A stretch of DNA of 64,000 nt, taken from positions 80,068-144,067 of the forward strand of contig MDYQ01000441.1 in the NCBI GenBank assembly GCA_003024175.1, written 5' to 3'. The notes under the pieces were generated by a model, which worked only from the letters and a program-made list of their open reading frames with translations, made no database searches and had not been told where the DNA came from. Below are positions 21,834-33,843 of the stretch, piece after piece. Every line of letters starts with the position of its first letter. Positions within the stretch are counted from its first letter, which is position 1. Origin of the DNA: Planoprotostelium fungivorum (taxonomy: Eukaryota > Evosea > Variosea > Cavosteliida > Cavosteliaceae). The position numbers and the translations under genes were made by a program.

Positions 21834-23254
21834 ATGGCAGGAAGAGTCGTACGTTCATCGAAGTTCCGTCACGTCTTCGGACAACCATTCAAGAAGGAGA
21901 ACTGCTATGACGAGCTGAAGGTCACTCGCACAGCATGGGATTCCAACTACGTCGCAGCCAACCCTCTGTTCTTCGCCGTCCTGTGGGAGGCAGGAGGTGG
22001 TGGTTCTTTCGCCGTGTACCCTTGGTCCGCTCCCGCTGGAAAGATCGACCCCAAGCTTCCTCTCGTCGCTGGCCACAAGTCCGCCGTTTTGGACATTGAT
22101 TTCCATCCCTTCAACGACAACCTCATTGCCTCCGTCTCTGAGGATTGCACCGCCAAGATCTGGCACATTCCCTCCACCGGATTGACCTCCACCCTCACCG
22201 AGCCCGTCCAGACTCTGAACGGCCACAAGAGAAAGGTCGGAACCGTAAAGTTCAACCCCATCGCCGACAACCTTGTCGCCACATCTTCTGGAGACTTCTC
22301 CGTCAAGATCTGGGATATCGAAAAGGGACAGGCTAAGCTCTCTGTCGATGGACAGCACTCTGACCTCATCCTCTCCGTTGACTGGAACTTCAACGGATCT
22401 CTCTTGGCTACCTCTTCCAAGGACAAGAAGGTCAGACTCGTCGACCCCAGATCCAACTTGGTCGCTCAGGTGCGTACATCTTCATCTCCTCCATGCATCA
22501 ATTACAAATCGTCATGGGGATTCACATTGTATAGGAAGCCGAGGCCCATTTGGGTATCAAGCCCTCTCGTCTCGTCTGGTTGGGCCAGAAGGAGAAGCTC
22601 TTCACCTGCGGATCCACCAAGACATCCGAGAGAGAGTACTGCCTGTGGGACCCCCGTGACTTCTCCAAGCCACTCAGCAGAACCTCCGTCGACTCTGCCT
22701 CTGGAGTCCTCATGCCATTCTACGATAATGATACCTCCGTCCTCTTTTTGGGAGGAAAGGGAGACGGTAACATCCGTTACTTTGAAGTCACCGACGAGGC
22801 CCCTTACATCTTCCCTCTGTCCGAGTTCAAGTCCAACAACCCACAGAGAGGTCTGGCCCTCATGCCAAAGAGAACCGTCAACGTCTCAGAGTGCGAGATC
22901 GTCCGTATCCTCAAGCTCGGAGTCAAGACTCTCGAGCCCATCTCCTTCTTGGTGCCCCGTAAGAGCGACATCTTCCAAGATGACCTCTACCCCGATGCCC
23001 CATCTGGCGAGCCCTCTCTCACCGGTGACGAGTGGCTGTCTGGAAAGAACGCCAACCCCAAGACGGCCTCCATGCAAGGAGGTTTCGTCCAGAAGGAGAG
23101 AGCTGCCCCCGTCTTTGACAAGCAGGAGGAGACCAAGCCAAAGAGCGAGAAGGAGCTGCAGGCCGAGATCGAGCAGTTGACCAAGAGAGTCGCCTACCTC
23201 GAGAGCGAGCTCGTCAAGAAGGACTCGAAGATCAAGGAGCTGGGAGGCAACTAA
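21834..23254 (+). CDS. Coronin
   Basis: Actin-binding WD40 protein regulating Arp2/3 and cofilin at the cortex and on phagosomes. Two exons, 21834-22469 and 22535-23254. The N-terminus VRSSKFRHVFGQPFKKENCY is the coronin signature. WD repeats follow (SVSEDCTAKIWHIPS; SSGDFSVKIWDIEKG). The conserved middle part is GGKGDGNIRYFEV and the extension domain includes RGLALMPKRTVNV. The protein ends with a coiled coil (EKELQAEIEQLTKRVAYLES). Length is about 450 residues, usual for short coronins. Codon use is biased toward C-ending codons compared with neighbours, consistent with high expression. Confidence 0.96.
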
Positions 23255-24002
23255 ATTGTTACATTAAAAGTCATCGTGCACTGTAAGTCTACTTGGTTCT
23301 TTATCTATCGTGTGTGTCGATTGGGTCGTCGATGCATGTGAGTCCATCTTGGAGATGCATCCTTCCATCGATGTCATCTCACAACGTCTTCGCTGGCATC
23401 CATAAGTCCTTGACTCTCGTCTTCATTCCTTTCCTCCATCATCGTCGTGCAGTTGATTCCTTTGAAAGAGAATAAATGGAAATAAAATACTACAGGCCGT
23501 TCCTACCTCAGCCCAACATCTACGGTCGTCACAGAGACACTAAGCTTTACATGATTGCTTTCTAACTCCCGCGGGTGAGACCTCACAACACCCAACCTCT
23601 ATATCTGTTGACCGTGTGAACTCGACACCATTGGATCGGTGTTCCTCATCTGTGCTTCTCTCTGCATTTTTCATCGATCTTCCCCTTTCTGTGAGAATGT
23701 TCCTGCGCGGCCGCAAATTTGTGAAGGAAGGGCCGCCCTCGAATGCTCCAACAGATGGTCGCGCATCGCTGCGTCTTGCAGCTTCCTGGATGTGTCACAT
23801 CATCACACAGCTATCACTATCACATCAAGTGGTGCCCGATCTAAGCTAGCCTTTAAGAGGGGGAGGAGAGGACACGTACTATAGCCCTATCTCTTTGCGG
23901 ATATTTTTTCGGTTTCTCGGTCAGAATTCCGAAAAGCAATCACAGATTCGCGCCAGCAACGCAAATCAACATCAGAGACACACCACAGCCGCAACGTCTA
24001 CC
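23255..24002. other. Intergenic region between coronin and the CBS-domain gene
   Basis: No convincing coding sequence. It should contain the coronin 3' UTR (an AATAAATGGAAATAAAATAC segment near 23472 could hold a polyadenylation signal) and the promoter of the next gene. A few short open frames show no family features. Confidence 0.5.
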
Positions 24003-25210
24003 ATGAGTTCGAATCAGGCCGGAAGCTCTCTGATAGGTGAAGTGAAAGAGGGTGACCTTGCATGCTGACGAGTGTTTGCAGCGGGAGAGAGCAAGAGCTT
24101 CAATCACAGCGAGAGATGGGGTAATTCTACGAGCTACTGCAAGTCACCCGCACTCAAACGCTCGAGTCTGGGCTTCTCAGGCACCATCATAAAGAGATCA
24201 CCTCGTCGCTTCTCTAGCAATGCACTCAGACGCTCTGGATCCCTCAAGAGGGTCAAGTCAGGTACCAGTCTTCACGACATAGACCTCACCGATTTCCTCA
24301 ACCATTTTCCAAAACAAATCGTTCGAAGCATATCGGAGAGCGAGTCCCTGTCTGATGTGGTAGAGAAGCTGGCTCAATGGAATCAATTCACGAGCACCAT
24401 TCAAGATGAAAATGGAAGAGTCTCTGGCATCATCGACGTGGTGAGAGATCGATCGTCTGAAGATCATTTCAACTCATATCGGACAAGATGGACTTGATGT
24501 CCGTGTGCTACAACTTCCTTCGAACGTCTTCAGACATGAGCGCCGCCTCCTTTGAATGTACCGAAACTTTCTCCAGTCAGCAGGCCAAAGAGTTCCTCAC
24601 CACGCATGGTTCTCTTCTCATCTGCTTACCCACTACTGCACCTCTGTCCGATCTGATATCACACTTATCACAACCCGAGATCAAGAGGGTAGCTGTCTTG
24701 AGAGAAGGATGTTCAGTGGCTACATCTCACGAGGACATCGTTGCCATCATCACACAAGCGGAGGTCTTACGCTATCTGATGGACAATCCCCATCTTCTCT
24801 CGAGCGACGTCAAGGCCAGAAACTGCCTCTATTCCCCACCCCCTCTATCTCAGATGTCCTGCGAGACCCTCCGATCATTATCCACCGAGGCGGTCAACAA
24901 GTACATGACATCATGTGCCTTCCGTGCCGTCTGGAACAAACAGATCACCGGCGGCGTCAACATGCAGGGGACTCGACTGATGGACAAGTTCATCAACTGG
25001 CTGACGCACATCATTGCGGCCGACATCGATACCGATGGAGTCGAAGTCAACCCAGAAGAGGGACTGTTAGAGGTCGTCAAGATCTTGTTAGAACAGAGCA
25101 CCGACACAGTCATCGTCACAGAGGGAACTTTTGTGATGGGACACATTAGGGTCAGTGACATCATGCGACAGCTGATTGAAGGCATGGACGAGCTGAAGAG
25201 AGAGATATGA
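24003..25210 (+). CDS. CBS-domain protein (AMPK gamma-like)
   Basis: Three exons. The first is 24003 to about 24036 (MSSNQAGSSLI). A second exon gives a Ser/Arg-rich segment (SSLGFSGTIIKRSPRRFS), then the start of a CBS pair. The third begins MDLMSVCYNFLRT, and its frame runs to 25210. CBS-type features are ESESLSDVVEKLAQWNQFT, RVSGIIDV, LSDLISHLSQPEIKRVAV and the last module TVIVTEGTFVMGHIRVSDIM. CB domains bind adenine nucleotides. The Ser-rich N-terminus and spacing suit an SNF4/AMPK-gamma-like or CBSX-type protein. A kinase partner is not in this window. Confidence 0.7.
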
Positions 25211-25367
25211 GGATGTAGATACAAGAGACATGTTACATACATAGAGAACACGACACGACGAATCAAATAAATTCAAACGATGAAGATGTCTTTCGAGCCT
25301 TGATCATCAACTGCAAATGAAAGTGATGGAACATCGTGTTCGTGTCGTGAAGTTTTCTTTATTCACA

Positions 25368-26217
25368 TCACATTTCCATCCAGCTTGTGTCTCCTTTCTC
25401 TAACACGTCCACTTTGACGGTGGCTTTCTGTTGATTGGTGGACCATTGCACCTCTAATGACAAGATGTCCAGCTGAACTTGACCCAACTTCCTCGATTTG
25501 CCCGTGAAGATACCACTGAGGCCATCTCATCAGGAACATTTAGACATTGCATCGTATCACCCCACACTCCATGAACTTCCTTTCAGTTGATCTGGTTTCC
25601 ATGCATCGGCAAATAGAGTGGGGAGATCACCGGGCTTGTAATCTCTGATCCACACGGTTGAATTGGGTTTGTTGGTCGGTGTCGGCTGTATGAGCTCTCC
25701 GCATGTGCTGAAGACTGATTCAAAGTCTTCGAATGAGAAGTGCTCTTCGAATCGAACGGTTCGTATGGTGTGCTGATACTTAGGCTCTTTGAGAGACTTC
25801 TTCATGGTATCGAAGAGGTTCTTCCTCCTTGTCTTTAATAACTTGGCGGCTGCCTTGGCATCTTGTGCAGGTGTCGTGATTGGAGCTGCTACTGCGACGG
25901 GAGCAGGTGCAGGCGCTGTCGCAGCTGTCTTCTGTTTCTTGTTAGTAGTCTCAGTTTTGGATGGAGCATCGGTTTTGCTGTTCTCTAATTGCTTCTTGGT
26001 GCTAGCTAATTCAAATTCCAACTGAGATCATTACGTTATGAGGAGCTCTCAGATGGTACTGACGTACCTCCAATATACGAAGTCTCATGACCTCTACCAG
26101 CTCGGCCGTTAGAGGTTGTGAGATGGGTTTCGAGTAATCGACATGATCTGATTCGATTCAGAGAGGATCGTTGATGACTTACATACCAGGCTCTTGAGAG
26201 CGTTGCCGCTTGCTCAT
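25368..26217 (-). CDS. Hypothetical protein with N-terminal coiled coil
   Basis: Spliced gene: start at 26217 (MSKRQRSQEP), then HVDYSKPISQPLTAELVEVM. A junction joins RLRILE to LEFELASTKKQLE, forming a short coiled coil. A low-complexity Ala/Pro/Thr linker follows. The conserved-looking part is RRKNLFDTMKKSLKEPKY and the region HTIRTVRFEEHFSFEDFES. The last exon is GIFTGKSRKLGQVQLDIL to DTSWMEM, with a stop at 25368-25370. I do not recognise the family. It is convergent with the CBS gene, 157 bp apart. Confidence 0.6.
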
Positions 26218-26415
26218 GGATGCTGTGACGATTCGAGTTGTGTATCCTTTCAAATGAGAACACTAAACGGGGAAAAAAGAAATGACAGATCACCACCGCC
26301 ATCGTTAGAACAACAACTAACGTTTAATCTGGCCAGGTGACCTGGGAATGAGTTAGAGGGCATAGATACAGATGATGGATGGACACGTACCAATACCATC
26401 TGATCTACCTAGAGA

Positions 26416-27651
26416 ATGATCAACAAACAAGACGAGGGAAACGATAAGGACACCATTTCCCATACAGAACTTCTATTTTCTCAAGGCTGTCTCACAACTG
26501 TTTCACACCTCCATTCGGCGAATCTCGGTTGGAAAGATGGGAACAGAGATGCAAACTCTCGAAGACATTCCAACCGCAGATGGCCACGGACGACATCACA
26601 CCACTCTTTTCCGAAGCACTCGTCGTCATCTCCGTCTATGATCCAAGTGTCCTCTTTCTCCTTGAAGAGGTGGCACCATCTTTTTCACCGTTTTCAATAT
26701 CTAAACATTCATGATAGGTGTGTCACACATTGAGACGAAAGGCGAAGACTCTTTACATCCATGCGACCTTGTCTCATTTCCCTGCTCTACGTAGGATATC
26801 AACCTTCGAGTGAGAGACAACAACTACTTATCATCTGAGGGAGACAGTGTCGATTGGAAGAGGTTCTTGTTTCAAAAGATGAGATACAGATCTTACAAGA
26901 TGGATCGACAGAGAGAAGAGATCAGAAGAGAGGCCGAGAGAGCATACCACCGGCCCTCTGTTCTCTCTAAGAGGACGGAAAGAGAAGCTCTCATCCAGGC
27001 CAGGCAAGAGATGGTGGGTGGTCTACCACATAGAGATAGATCATGCGGGTTGACATGAAACAGTTGGAAGAGATACCATCTTGGGTCACCGAGAAGTGGA
27101 GAGACGTTTACTTGTTTTATACTCAGGGAACTGTTTTCGAAGAGGTGTGTACGTAATCACACGCAGATCACTCATCATCCAAACAGCTGCACACATATTA
27201 CCGCTACCTGTTCAACTGCTGGCCCTACTACATCCTAAGTTTCGACTGTTCAGGGATCATGGTGAGTCGATCATCCCTTTCATGTTCCTGTTTTATTCAT
27301 ATTTATTTCCTATAGCTGTCCATGGATGGACAGATCAACAGTATAGTCCACAATCAAAAGAGTTTGGGCGGATGGATACAGATCGACCAAGACATGGACA
27401 TCACATCAGAGGACAAGAACATGAGAGGCATGATACTCCGACACATCTGGTCACCACCTGTATCACCCAACAAACCGGATCTACACAGTTTCATTCATCG
27501 TCTCAGAGAGCGTGCAGGTGATGGAGTTCATCTCGATGTCGTGATGTTGATGATGGAAGGTCTGGAAGGTCTTAGTGTGTCAGAAGAAATGGAGAAGGAG
27601 TGCAACCACATAGCTGGGGCGGCGGGGGACTTCTTCTCGTGGGTAGAGTGA
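26416..27651 (+). CDS. Hypothetical protein, several exons
   Basis: Coding exons are visible at about 26520-26668 (RLERWEQRCKLSKTFQPQ; LVVISVYDPSVLFLLEE), 26795-27011 (RVRDNNYLSSEGDSVDW and a charged helix RQREEIRREAERAY), 27060-27145 (LEEIPSWVTEKWRDVYLFYT), 27186-27260 and 27316-27651 (MDGQINSIVHNQKS to GDFFSWVE). The 5' end is not settled: one candidate start is MINKQDEGNDKD at 26416. No domain is recognised. Introns are short and one contains TTTTATTCATATTTATTTCC. Confidence 0.5.
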
Positions 27652-27873
27652 CACTGAACCAGTGTGAAAATAAAATGTGGACCTCCATCATCTCGACGAG
27701 AGATCATGAACAATCTCCCGTTTCATCGTCTCTGCATCATCTTGACCGATAACCTATACAGATGAGACTTCACCTCAAGGTGACGTATCTCTCTCACGTT
27801 CGGTCACGCGTCAATGGAAGTGAATATTTCATCTCCTCTCAAATTGAAGAGACACAATAGTGCGAGTTTAGAT

Positions 27874-30800
27874 TTATTGTTGCTTGAAGAAGACACTGGC
27901 ACCACTGAGACTGTAATGGAGGAGCTCGAACTCGGTCTGGAACCCTCTCAGCTTCTTTGCTGTGAGGGAGGATGCCTGCTGTTCATCCTTCTTCTGTTTG
28001 GTCATGGCAAGTTGTAGTTTCTTGACTTCCTCGTTGTAGTATTGACTGACCGAATCGAACCAGTGGAGAGATTCACACTGCTTGTACTGGTTCAACAGCT
28101 TCAAGATGTAGGCCACACCTGTATGATGTCATCACACGTCATCACACTCAAACAATAAAATAGAATAAAATGATCTCTCACCGATGGCAAATCCATCGTC
28201 CGTGAAAAATCCTCCGTTCTTCTTCTTGGCTAACCTGTCTTTTCCCGCCAAAATGTGGTCGACAAAGTTGATAGCCAGGGGTGGTATGATGATGTGGAAG
28301 TTTTTCAAGTGTGCATTGTCTTCACTCCTGAACTCGTCGGCAAAGACATTGACCAACAGGTCGAAATATTCCGCTCCCTCTGCAAAATTCTTCGTCAGAG
28401 TGTCGATCGCTCCGTCCAAATTGCTGATACGGTCAGTACGTCGGACTACAACGAGACATCACCCGGCGGCCTTCTTTGCGTCCGAGGACAGTCTGTCCTT
28501 GTCAACCATTTCGGAGAAGGGGACGATGTCTTGTAGATCGGGGACGAACTTGATGGCGTTGCTGATGTAAGCGAAACCACCGGATCGGATCATGCGGATG
28601 TAACCCATGGCATTACCTTTGTAGATTTAGGATGATGATCATGTGATGATGATGATGATCATGTGATGATGATGATGATCATGTGATGATGTGATGATGG
28701 TGATGATGATATGATGATGATGTGATGTGGCTGTGATGATGATGTGATGATGTGATGATGTGATGATGTGATGATGTGATGATGTGATGATGTGATGATG
28801 TGATGATGATGATATGTCGTTCAAATTGTGTATGATATTATTCTAATGTCGCATGTGAAAGATAGTAGTAGAAGATGATGTGAAGATGATAAGAGAAAGA
28901 TGAAGAAGAGAAGATTGAGATGGACTCACCAATTTCTGTGACGAGATTTCTAAACTGATCGAGATAACTGGCCTTCTGGTCGTTCAGTCCCAATTTCTTG
29001 ATCTCCTTGTTGAATTGTTGCGCTCGGTCGAACGGGTACCTGTCCCAAATTTCAGAAATAAAATCGAATAAAATCCCTCACTTGTTGTCCACCTTGTCTC
29101 GATTCTCTTTAAACCATCTGACGTCCCTGTACAATCTCGCCTTGATGTGATCATCAAATAAAAACTGAGAAAAGACGACGAATTTCTGCTTCAAGTACTG
29201 GTAGATGAAATTGACCTGAACTCTTCAGAGAAATTTCTGGCGGGAAACCTCACCGTCGTGTTCATGATTCCCACACCGTGTGTTCGAATCGAATTCGAGA
29301 TGTGTCCTAAATTGATCACGTTGACCATTTTGTTCTCTGATGTTCTCTCCACGAACATCTGATTGTTGATGTTGTAATTGTACTTGGCAACAAAGACGTG
29401 AATGTTCCTCGTGATCTCGATGACATCGATGCCTTGCTCTAACGTTTGGCTGGGGAGATGGACTTCTGACATGTGCAGGCCGTACTTCTCTTCGGCGCGG
29501 CTTCTCATCTCACCGTAGGTCTTCCAGTCGTTGAGTGTGACGGTTGTCAGGTTGTAGAAGGTGGTATCGAGATAGTGCTCCACGTAGGCTGTGGTTGGGT
29601 GAGGGGAGAAAGAGGAGAAGAAGAAAAGTTTGGAGAAAGAAGAAAAGTGGAGAGAAAGAAAAAAGTGAAGAAAAGTGTGGAGGAGATGAAAAAAAGATGG
29701 AAAAAGAGGAGATGAAAAAAGGTGAAAAAAGAGGAGATGAAAAAAAGATGAAAAAAGAGGAGATGAAAAAAGGTGAAAAAAGAGAAGAAAAGAAGGAAGA
29801 TGTGAGAGTGGGGAGGGTAATGTGACTCACATTTGATGTTGAGAGTCTTGTCCAAGAATTTGATGGGCTTGATCTTGAAAAATGGAGAGAAGTCTATGAT
29901 ACCAGTCTTGAAGGGGTTTCGATCTACAACCTGCCGTAAAATTCAGGGGAGGAGAGTGATTAAATGTCACCTGCAAGTGAGAATGTACGTGGAGACGTAA
30001 GTCGGTCTCGATGTCTCTGCAGAGGGGGTCCAATATTGTTCTCTTTAGAATCTGATCGTCGATCAGTTGCATCGACAGGGTGTCTCATCTGATGATCACG
30101 ATGATGAGCTGATGATCGATGCGAAGATCTGACGATCACATCGATGATGATCACGATGATGAAAAGTAGATGATGACGATCACCAACTCGCGATGATCAC
30201 CTTGTCTAATTCATCCTGAAACGCTTGACACAATAACTTGTAATCGATGTTGACGGTCTGCTTGAACATGGGTGTGACGTCTCTGATGGCTGTGAACATG
30301 TACTGCAACCTGTGGCTGTGTTCTGGTCTGTTGTAGAGGTCACCCAGATACAGAGGCAGCATCGCACGACTCCAATAGAAGTAGTGACAGTCACAAGCCT
30401 GTACGATTCAGGATCTCGCGGAGAAGTCGCAGAAAACTCGGTGAAATCTCACCTCTCTCACTCGGTCCTCGAATTCGCAGAGGGTGTCTAATTCGTTCAT
30501 GGTGTGACGGATCAATTCAACTTCTTCTTGCTTGACGGCCGACTGTGATGATGAGCGTGATGATCATCATGATGTGATGACTTACCGATTGGAAGGCAAC
30601 GTACATGGCGATTCTTAGAATAGTACGTCTCTCTATGGATGCACAACCGTTCAACATCTGGATAACCAAGGTAACTGCGGCGAGAACGTCGAGCCTGTAT
30701 TTTGTCTCAGGAGTTGCACCATGTGATGATGATCGCGATGATGATGATGATGATGATGGAGAGAAGAGATGATGTGTGGATCGATGATGATGTGATGAGA

Positions 30801-33158
30801 TTATGATTGTGATGATGATCATGATGATGATCGCGGATCTCACTTTGCATCGTCAAACTTTTTGGACTCGGTCAGACGACCCTGGATCTGCACCAGCAGC
30901 GTCTGCAACTGATAGCAACTCTGCTGCACCATGAAACTCAAACTCTCAGCCACTTCACTGCTCTTCCTCAACAGTGTAAATTGAATGGCCTGCCCTCGTC
31001 AGTCTTTTCACTCATGACGATGAGCTCCGCTCATCGCCGTCATGACTCACCTTGATCAGTTCGATGATCTGACAAGCAGAAGACACCAAGTTTGCTTTCA
31101 GAGGTAAATTCTTCGTCGCGTGCAAGCTGACCGTCTCCTTGAACAATAATCCCGCCTCCAACGAGAGTTTGAGACCTGATGACGTCAGAAGTCACGTGAC
31201 CTCATCATCACCCACCCGACATGAGACGATGAGCGCGATTGCGTATGATGGTCTGTGTGTCTCCAAAGTGGTTCATGTTACTCTCCGATCTGACCAGCCA
31301 CGCGCTGATCTGCAGCTGCAACAGATTCGATCTCCTGTTAGATTGAGTTCGAAAAGAATAAAATAGAATAAATCCTCACCCCAAGAATTCGTTCGACAGT
31401 TTCGTCGCGAAATTTCGGTGGAAATCCGTCACGTCAGTCTTTCCCACGATTTTTGCTAGGCCTGGGATGCATTTGTTCATGAAATCAGTGGAAAACCAGA
31501 CGGAATCTCCGTAGAGGTGGACGATGGGTACTCGCTTGTAGGTGTCCCAAACTGATTTGATTGTCTTCTTATCGCTCACGTCTGAGGAATTCAGTCGTTC
31601 GATTTTATTTCGATTTATTGTTGAGAGACTATTTTTGGAGTGGGAGAGGATCGTGACGAAGAGAAATGAAATGACAATAAAATAGAATAAAATAGAGTCG
31701 AAATACATGCGTGTGAGATGAGATGGTGATGCTCACCTTTGAACAGTTGAACGTAGAACACATAGATAGACATGATACCGATAAATCGACTCTTGTGACT
31801 GGCATCATCTTCAGAGAATCTAGAAGTCCACCTGCTACCTTCAGCGATGACGTATCGTGACGTCATCACCTATCGAATATGGCCTTGAAGTTCGCCTGAT
31901 ATTCTCTCTTGAATTCCTTGTTCGTTTTGATGGGCAGAACGTCTTCCACCTCGTAGCTGGTCTCGGCACAATTCTTCTCTCGTCAGTTTGAATTTCAAAT
32001 GTGGCGGGAAAATATACCTGGAATATCCTTCCGTCCAACAATTGGTCTTTGAGGGCGAACAAGTTCTTCTCCAACTGCCACGCTGCGTCTTCGGTCGTGT
32101 TGTAGGCAGTTGGGTTATTCTTTATGGCTTTGATCATCCTACACAAACTTTAATTCACGATATACAAATCTATTCTCACCTCTGGTATAACTTTAGAGAC
32201 TCGAGCCACGCACCGTTCCGTTCGATGAGATCATCGCACGTGATGAACATGACAAAGAGGTCTCCCAGATGTTCCAAGACAGACTCTAAATGGACGTTCT
32301 TGAAACTGGTGACGTAGAGAGGTTGGTTGGAGTTGTAGAGGGAGGCCATCTGATGGACGATGTTCTTGACGAGAGAGTAACCTCTTCTGATGAGGTTGGA
32401 GAGTTCGGCCAGAAGAGGTAGAGACTTTCCAAATTCAACCTGGGCCGCTCCATCATCTCCGGTCGCTGCACCACCTGATGGTCACATGTGAGACGGTGGT
32501 GGATGACGATGAGATGGAGACGCACCCAGAGTGCTGCCATACATCTTTAGAGGGGCGTAGAAACGAGTTTTGGCTTTCTCGACTAACAACTTGATCTCGA
32601 GACAATTGTTTGTAAAGACCAACATGACTTTGTTGAGGATCTGTGACACGTCAATGGATGTGAAGGGGAAGCATGAAGATTACCTGATTGTCGGTCTTGA
32701 TTAGATCCACGAGAGTGGTTTGTTCCGTAGCTTTGGCTTGGAGAGATATAGGATCCCTGTTGGCGTCCCATACTTCGGCAAGGGTCTCCTCTAGTTCGCA
32801 CTGAAATGTAAATCAGACAAGGAAGTCACGGCCTCGGATGTACCTCTATATCATTCAACTGCGTGCCGTGCTTTGTCACAAACTCGGTGAGCTTGGCGAT
32901 TACCTACGTGTTGAGTTAACAACCACTTTCTCTCGTTAGAATAGAATCAAGATAAGAGGGCGATATGAATACACGTAGGTGACGATCTCATCTCCGCGGC
33001 GACGGGGAGTTATGAAGGACATTGATCATAAACATATGGACACACCAGCTCTCCAGCAATCCCTATTGTTGGAGTCAGCTATCCGCCTCACGTGAAAGCC
33101 AATGAAGGTGACGACTCACTCTCCGTTCCCTCATTGAACTCGTCGAACGTATAATCAT
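27874..33158 (-). CDS. WASHC4: WASH complex subunit 4 (SWIP)
   Basis: Homologue of SWIP/KIAA1033, a core member of the WASH complex that activates Arp2/3 on endosomes. The start at 33158 gives [14 protein letters not shown]. Exons follow with [78 protein letters not shown] and [16 protein letters not shown], each closely matching the family. The C-terminus ends near [12 protein letters not shown] at 27874. It has more than twenty introns, with AATAAAATAGAATAAAAT words in several and two long simple-sequence introns. Its start is 150 bp from that of AcpS on the other strand. Confidence 0.93.
28640..28815. repeat. (GATGATGTGATGATCATG)n in a WASHC4 intron
   Basis: An intron of about 300 nt between EIG and NAMGYIRM consists largely of GATGATGATCATGTGATGAT units followed by pure GATGATGTG repeats. 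Confidence 0.9.
29596..29800. repeat. Purine-rich tandem repeat in a WASHC4 intron
   Basis: On the plus strand about 200 bp are almost all A and G, with repeated GAGGAGATGAAAAAA units, so the transcribed RNA is a long pyrimidine tract. It lies in the ~245-nt intron before the exon encoding [15 protein letters not shown]. Confidence 0.9.
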
Positions 33159-33307
33159 CCATGTTCAACGACCCCCGTGATATAAAGAACTAGGTAGAGA
33201 GGTAGAGGGATAAAGATGAGAAGATGTAGTGCCCTCCTCGTTGAAATGCGAAAACAGATCGGGTCATTCGTGACAGGTCAACTTGAAACATCACATTGCG
33301 AAGCATC
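33159..33307. promoter_or_regulatory. Shared divergent promoter region (WASHC4 / AcpS)
   Basis: 149 bp separate the two start codons on opposite strands, so both 5' UTRs and promoters must fit here. No TATA or other motif stands out. Confidence 0.5.
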
Positions 33308-33821
33308 ATGGGGAGGATCGTTGGCATGGGAGTGGACATCGTCCAAAACGCTCGCATAGAATCCATATTGAAGAACAGAGGAGAGAGATTTCTGAGGAGA
33401 GCCTTCCATCCAGAAGAGATACGTGTCTTTCGATCGAAGACGGGTGACAAAGCCACACAATTCTTAGCTTCAAGGTGATTGGAGTGTTCTTTCATATCAT
33501 GATGCTGATGGAATTGGAGGTGGGCAGTGAAGGAATCGTTCTTCAAAGCATTGCACAGAAACTCTCCAACGAAATTAGACGTACACTTTCCATCCATCTG
33601 TATTCTCAATGACAATACTGGTGAGAATACCTCAATGACAAATCATTAGAAGATGATCGCAATGTATCGCAGGTGCCCCCGTTTTATCCTCCACACAAGA
33701 ATCGAACAGTATCACGAAGCTATTACAAAGTCTGAAGATTGACGACGTTCACATCGCAATCTCTCACGAGAGAGACTACACCATCGCCAATGTCTTGATG
33801 CAGAGTCATGAGAAGGAATGA
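33308..33821 (+). CDS. acpS: Holo-[acyl-carrier-protein] synthase
   Basis: Phosphopantetheinyl transferase of the AcpS type, transferring 4'-phosphopantetheine from CoA to acyl carrier protein, probably the mitochondrial one. Three exons. The product begins MGRIVGMGVDIVQNARIES with the metal-binding Asp in GVDIV. The junction ASR|WAVKESFFKALHRN restores the second motif (Glu and Lys of WAVKESFFKA). The last exon holds APVLSSTQESN and VHIAISHERDYTIANVLM, a typical C-terminus. Size about 130 residues. The stop at 33819-33821 is 22 bp from the stop of the convergent gene. Confidence 0.93.
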
Positions 33822-33843
33822 ACACGAAAATTTATCTACATTC

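Noticed and set aside
23700-23860. Small protein gene between coronin and the CBS gene
   Set aside because: Overlapping frames in several phases with no splice sites or family features.
28639-28824. His/Ile-rich minus-strand frame
   Set aside because: Translation of the GATGATGTG satellite in a WASHC4 intron.
29510-29855. Phe/Ser-rich and Lys/Glu-rich frames
   Set aside because: Produced by the purine-rich intron tract, not by genes.
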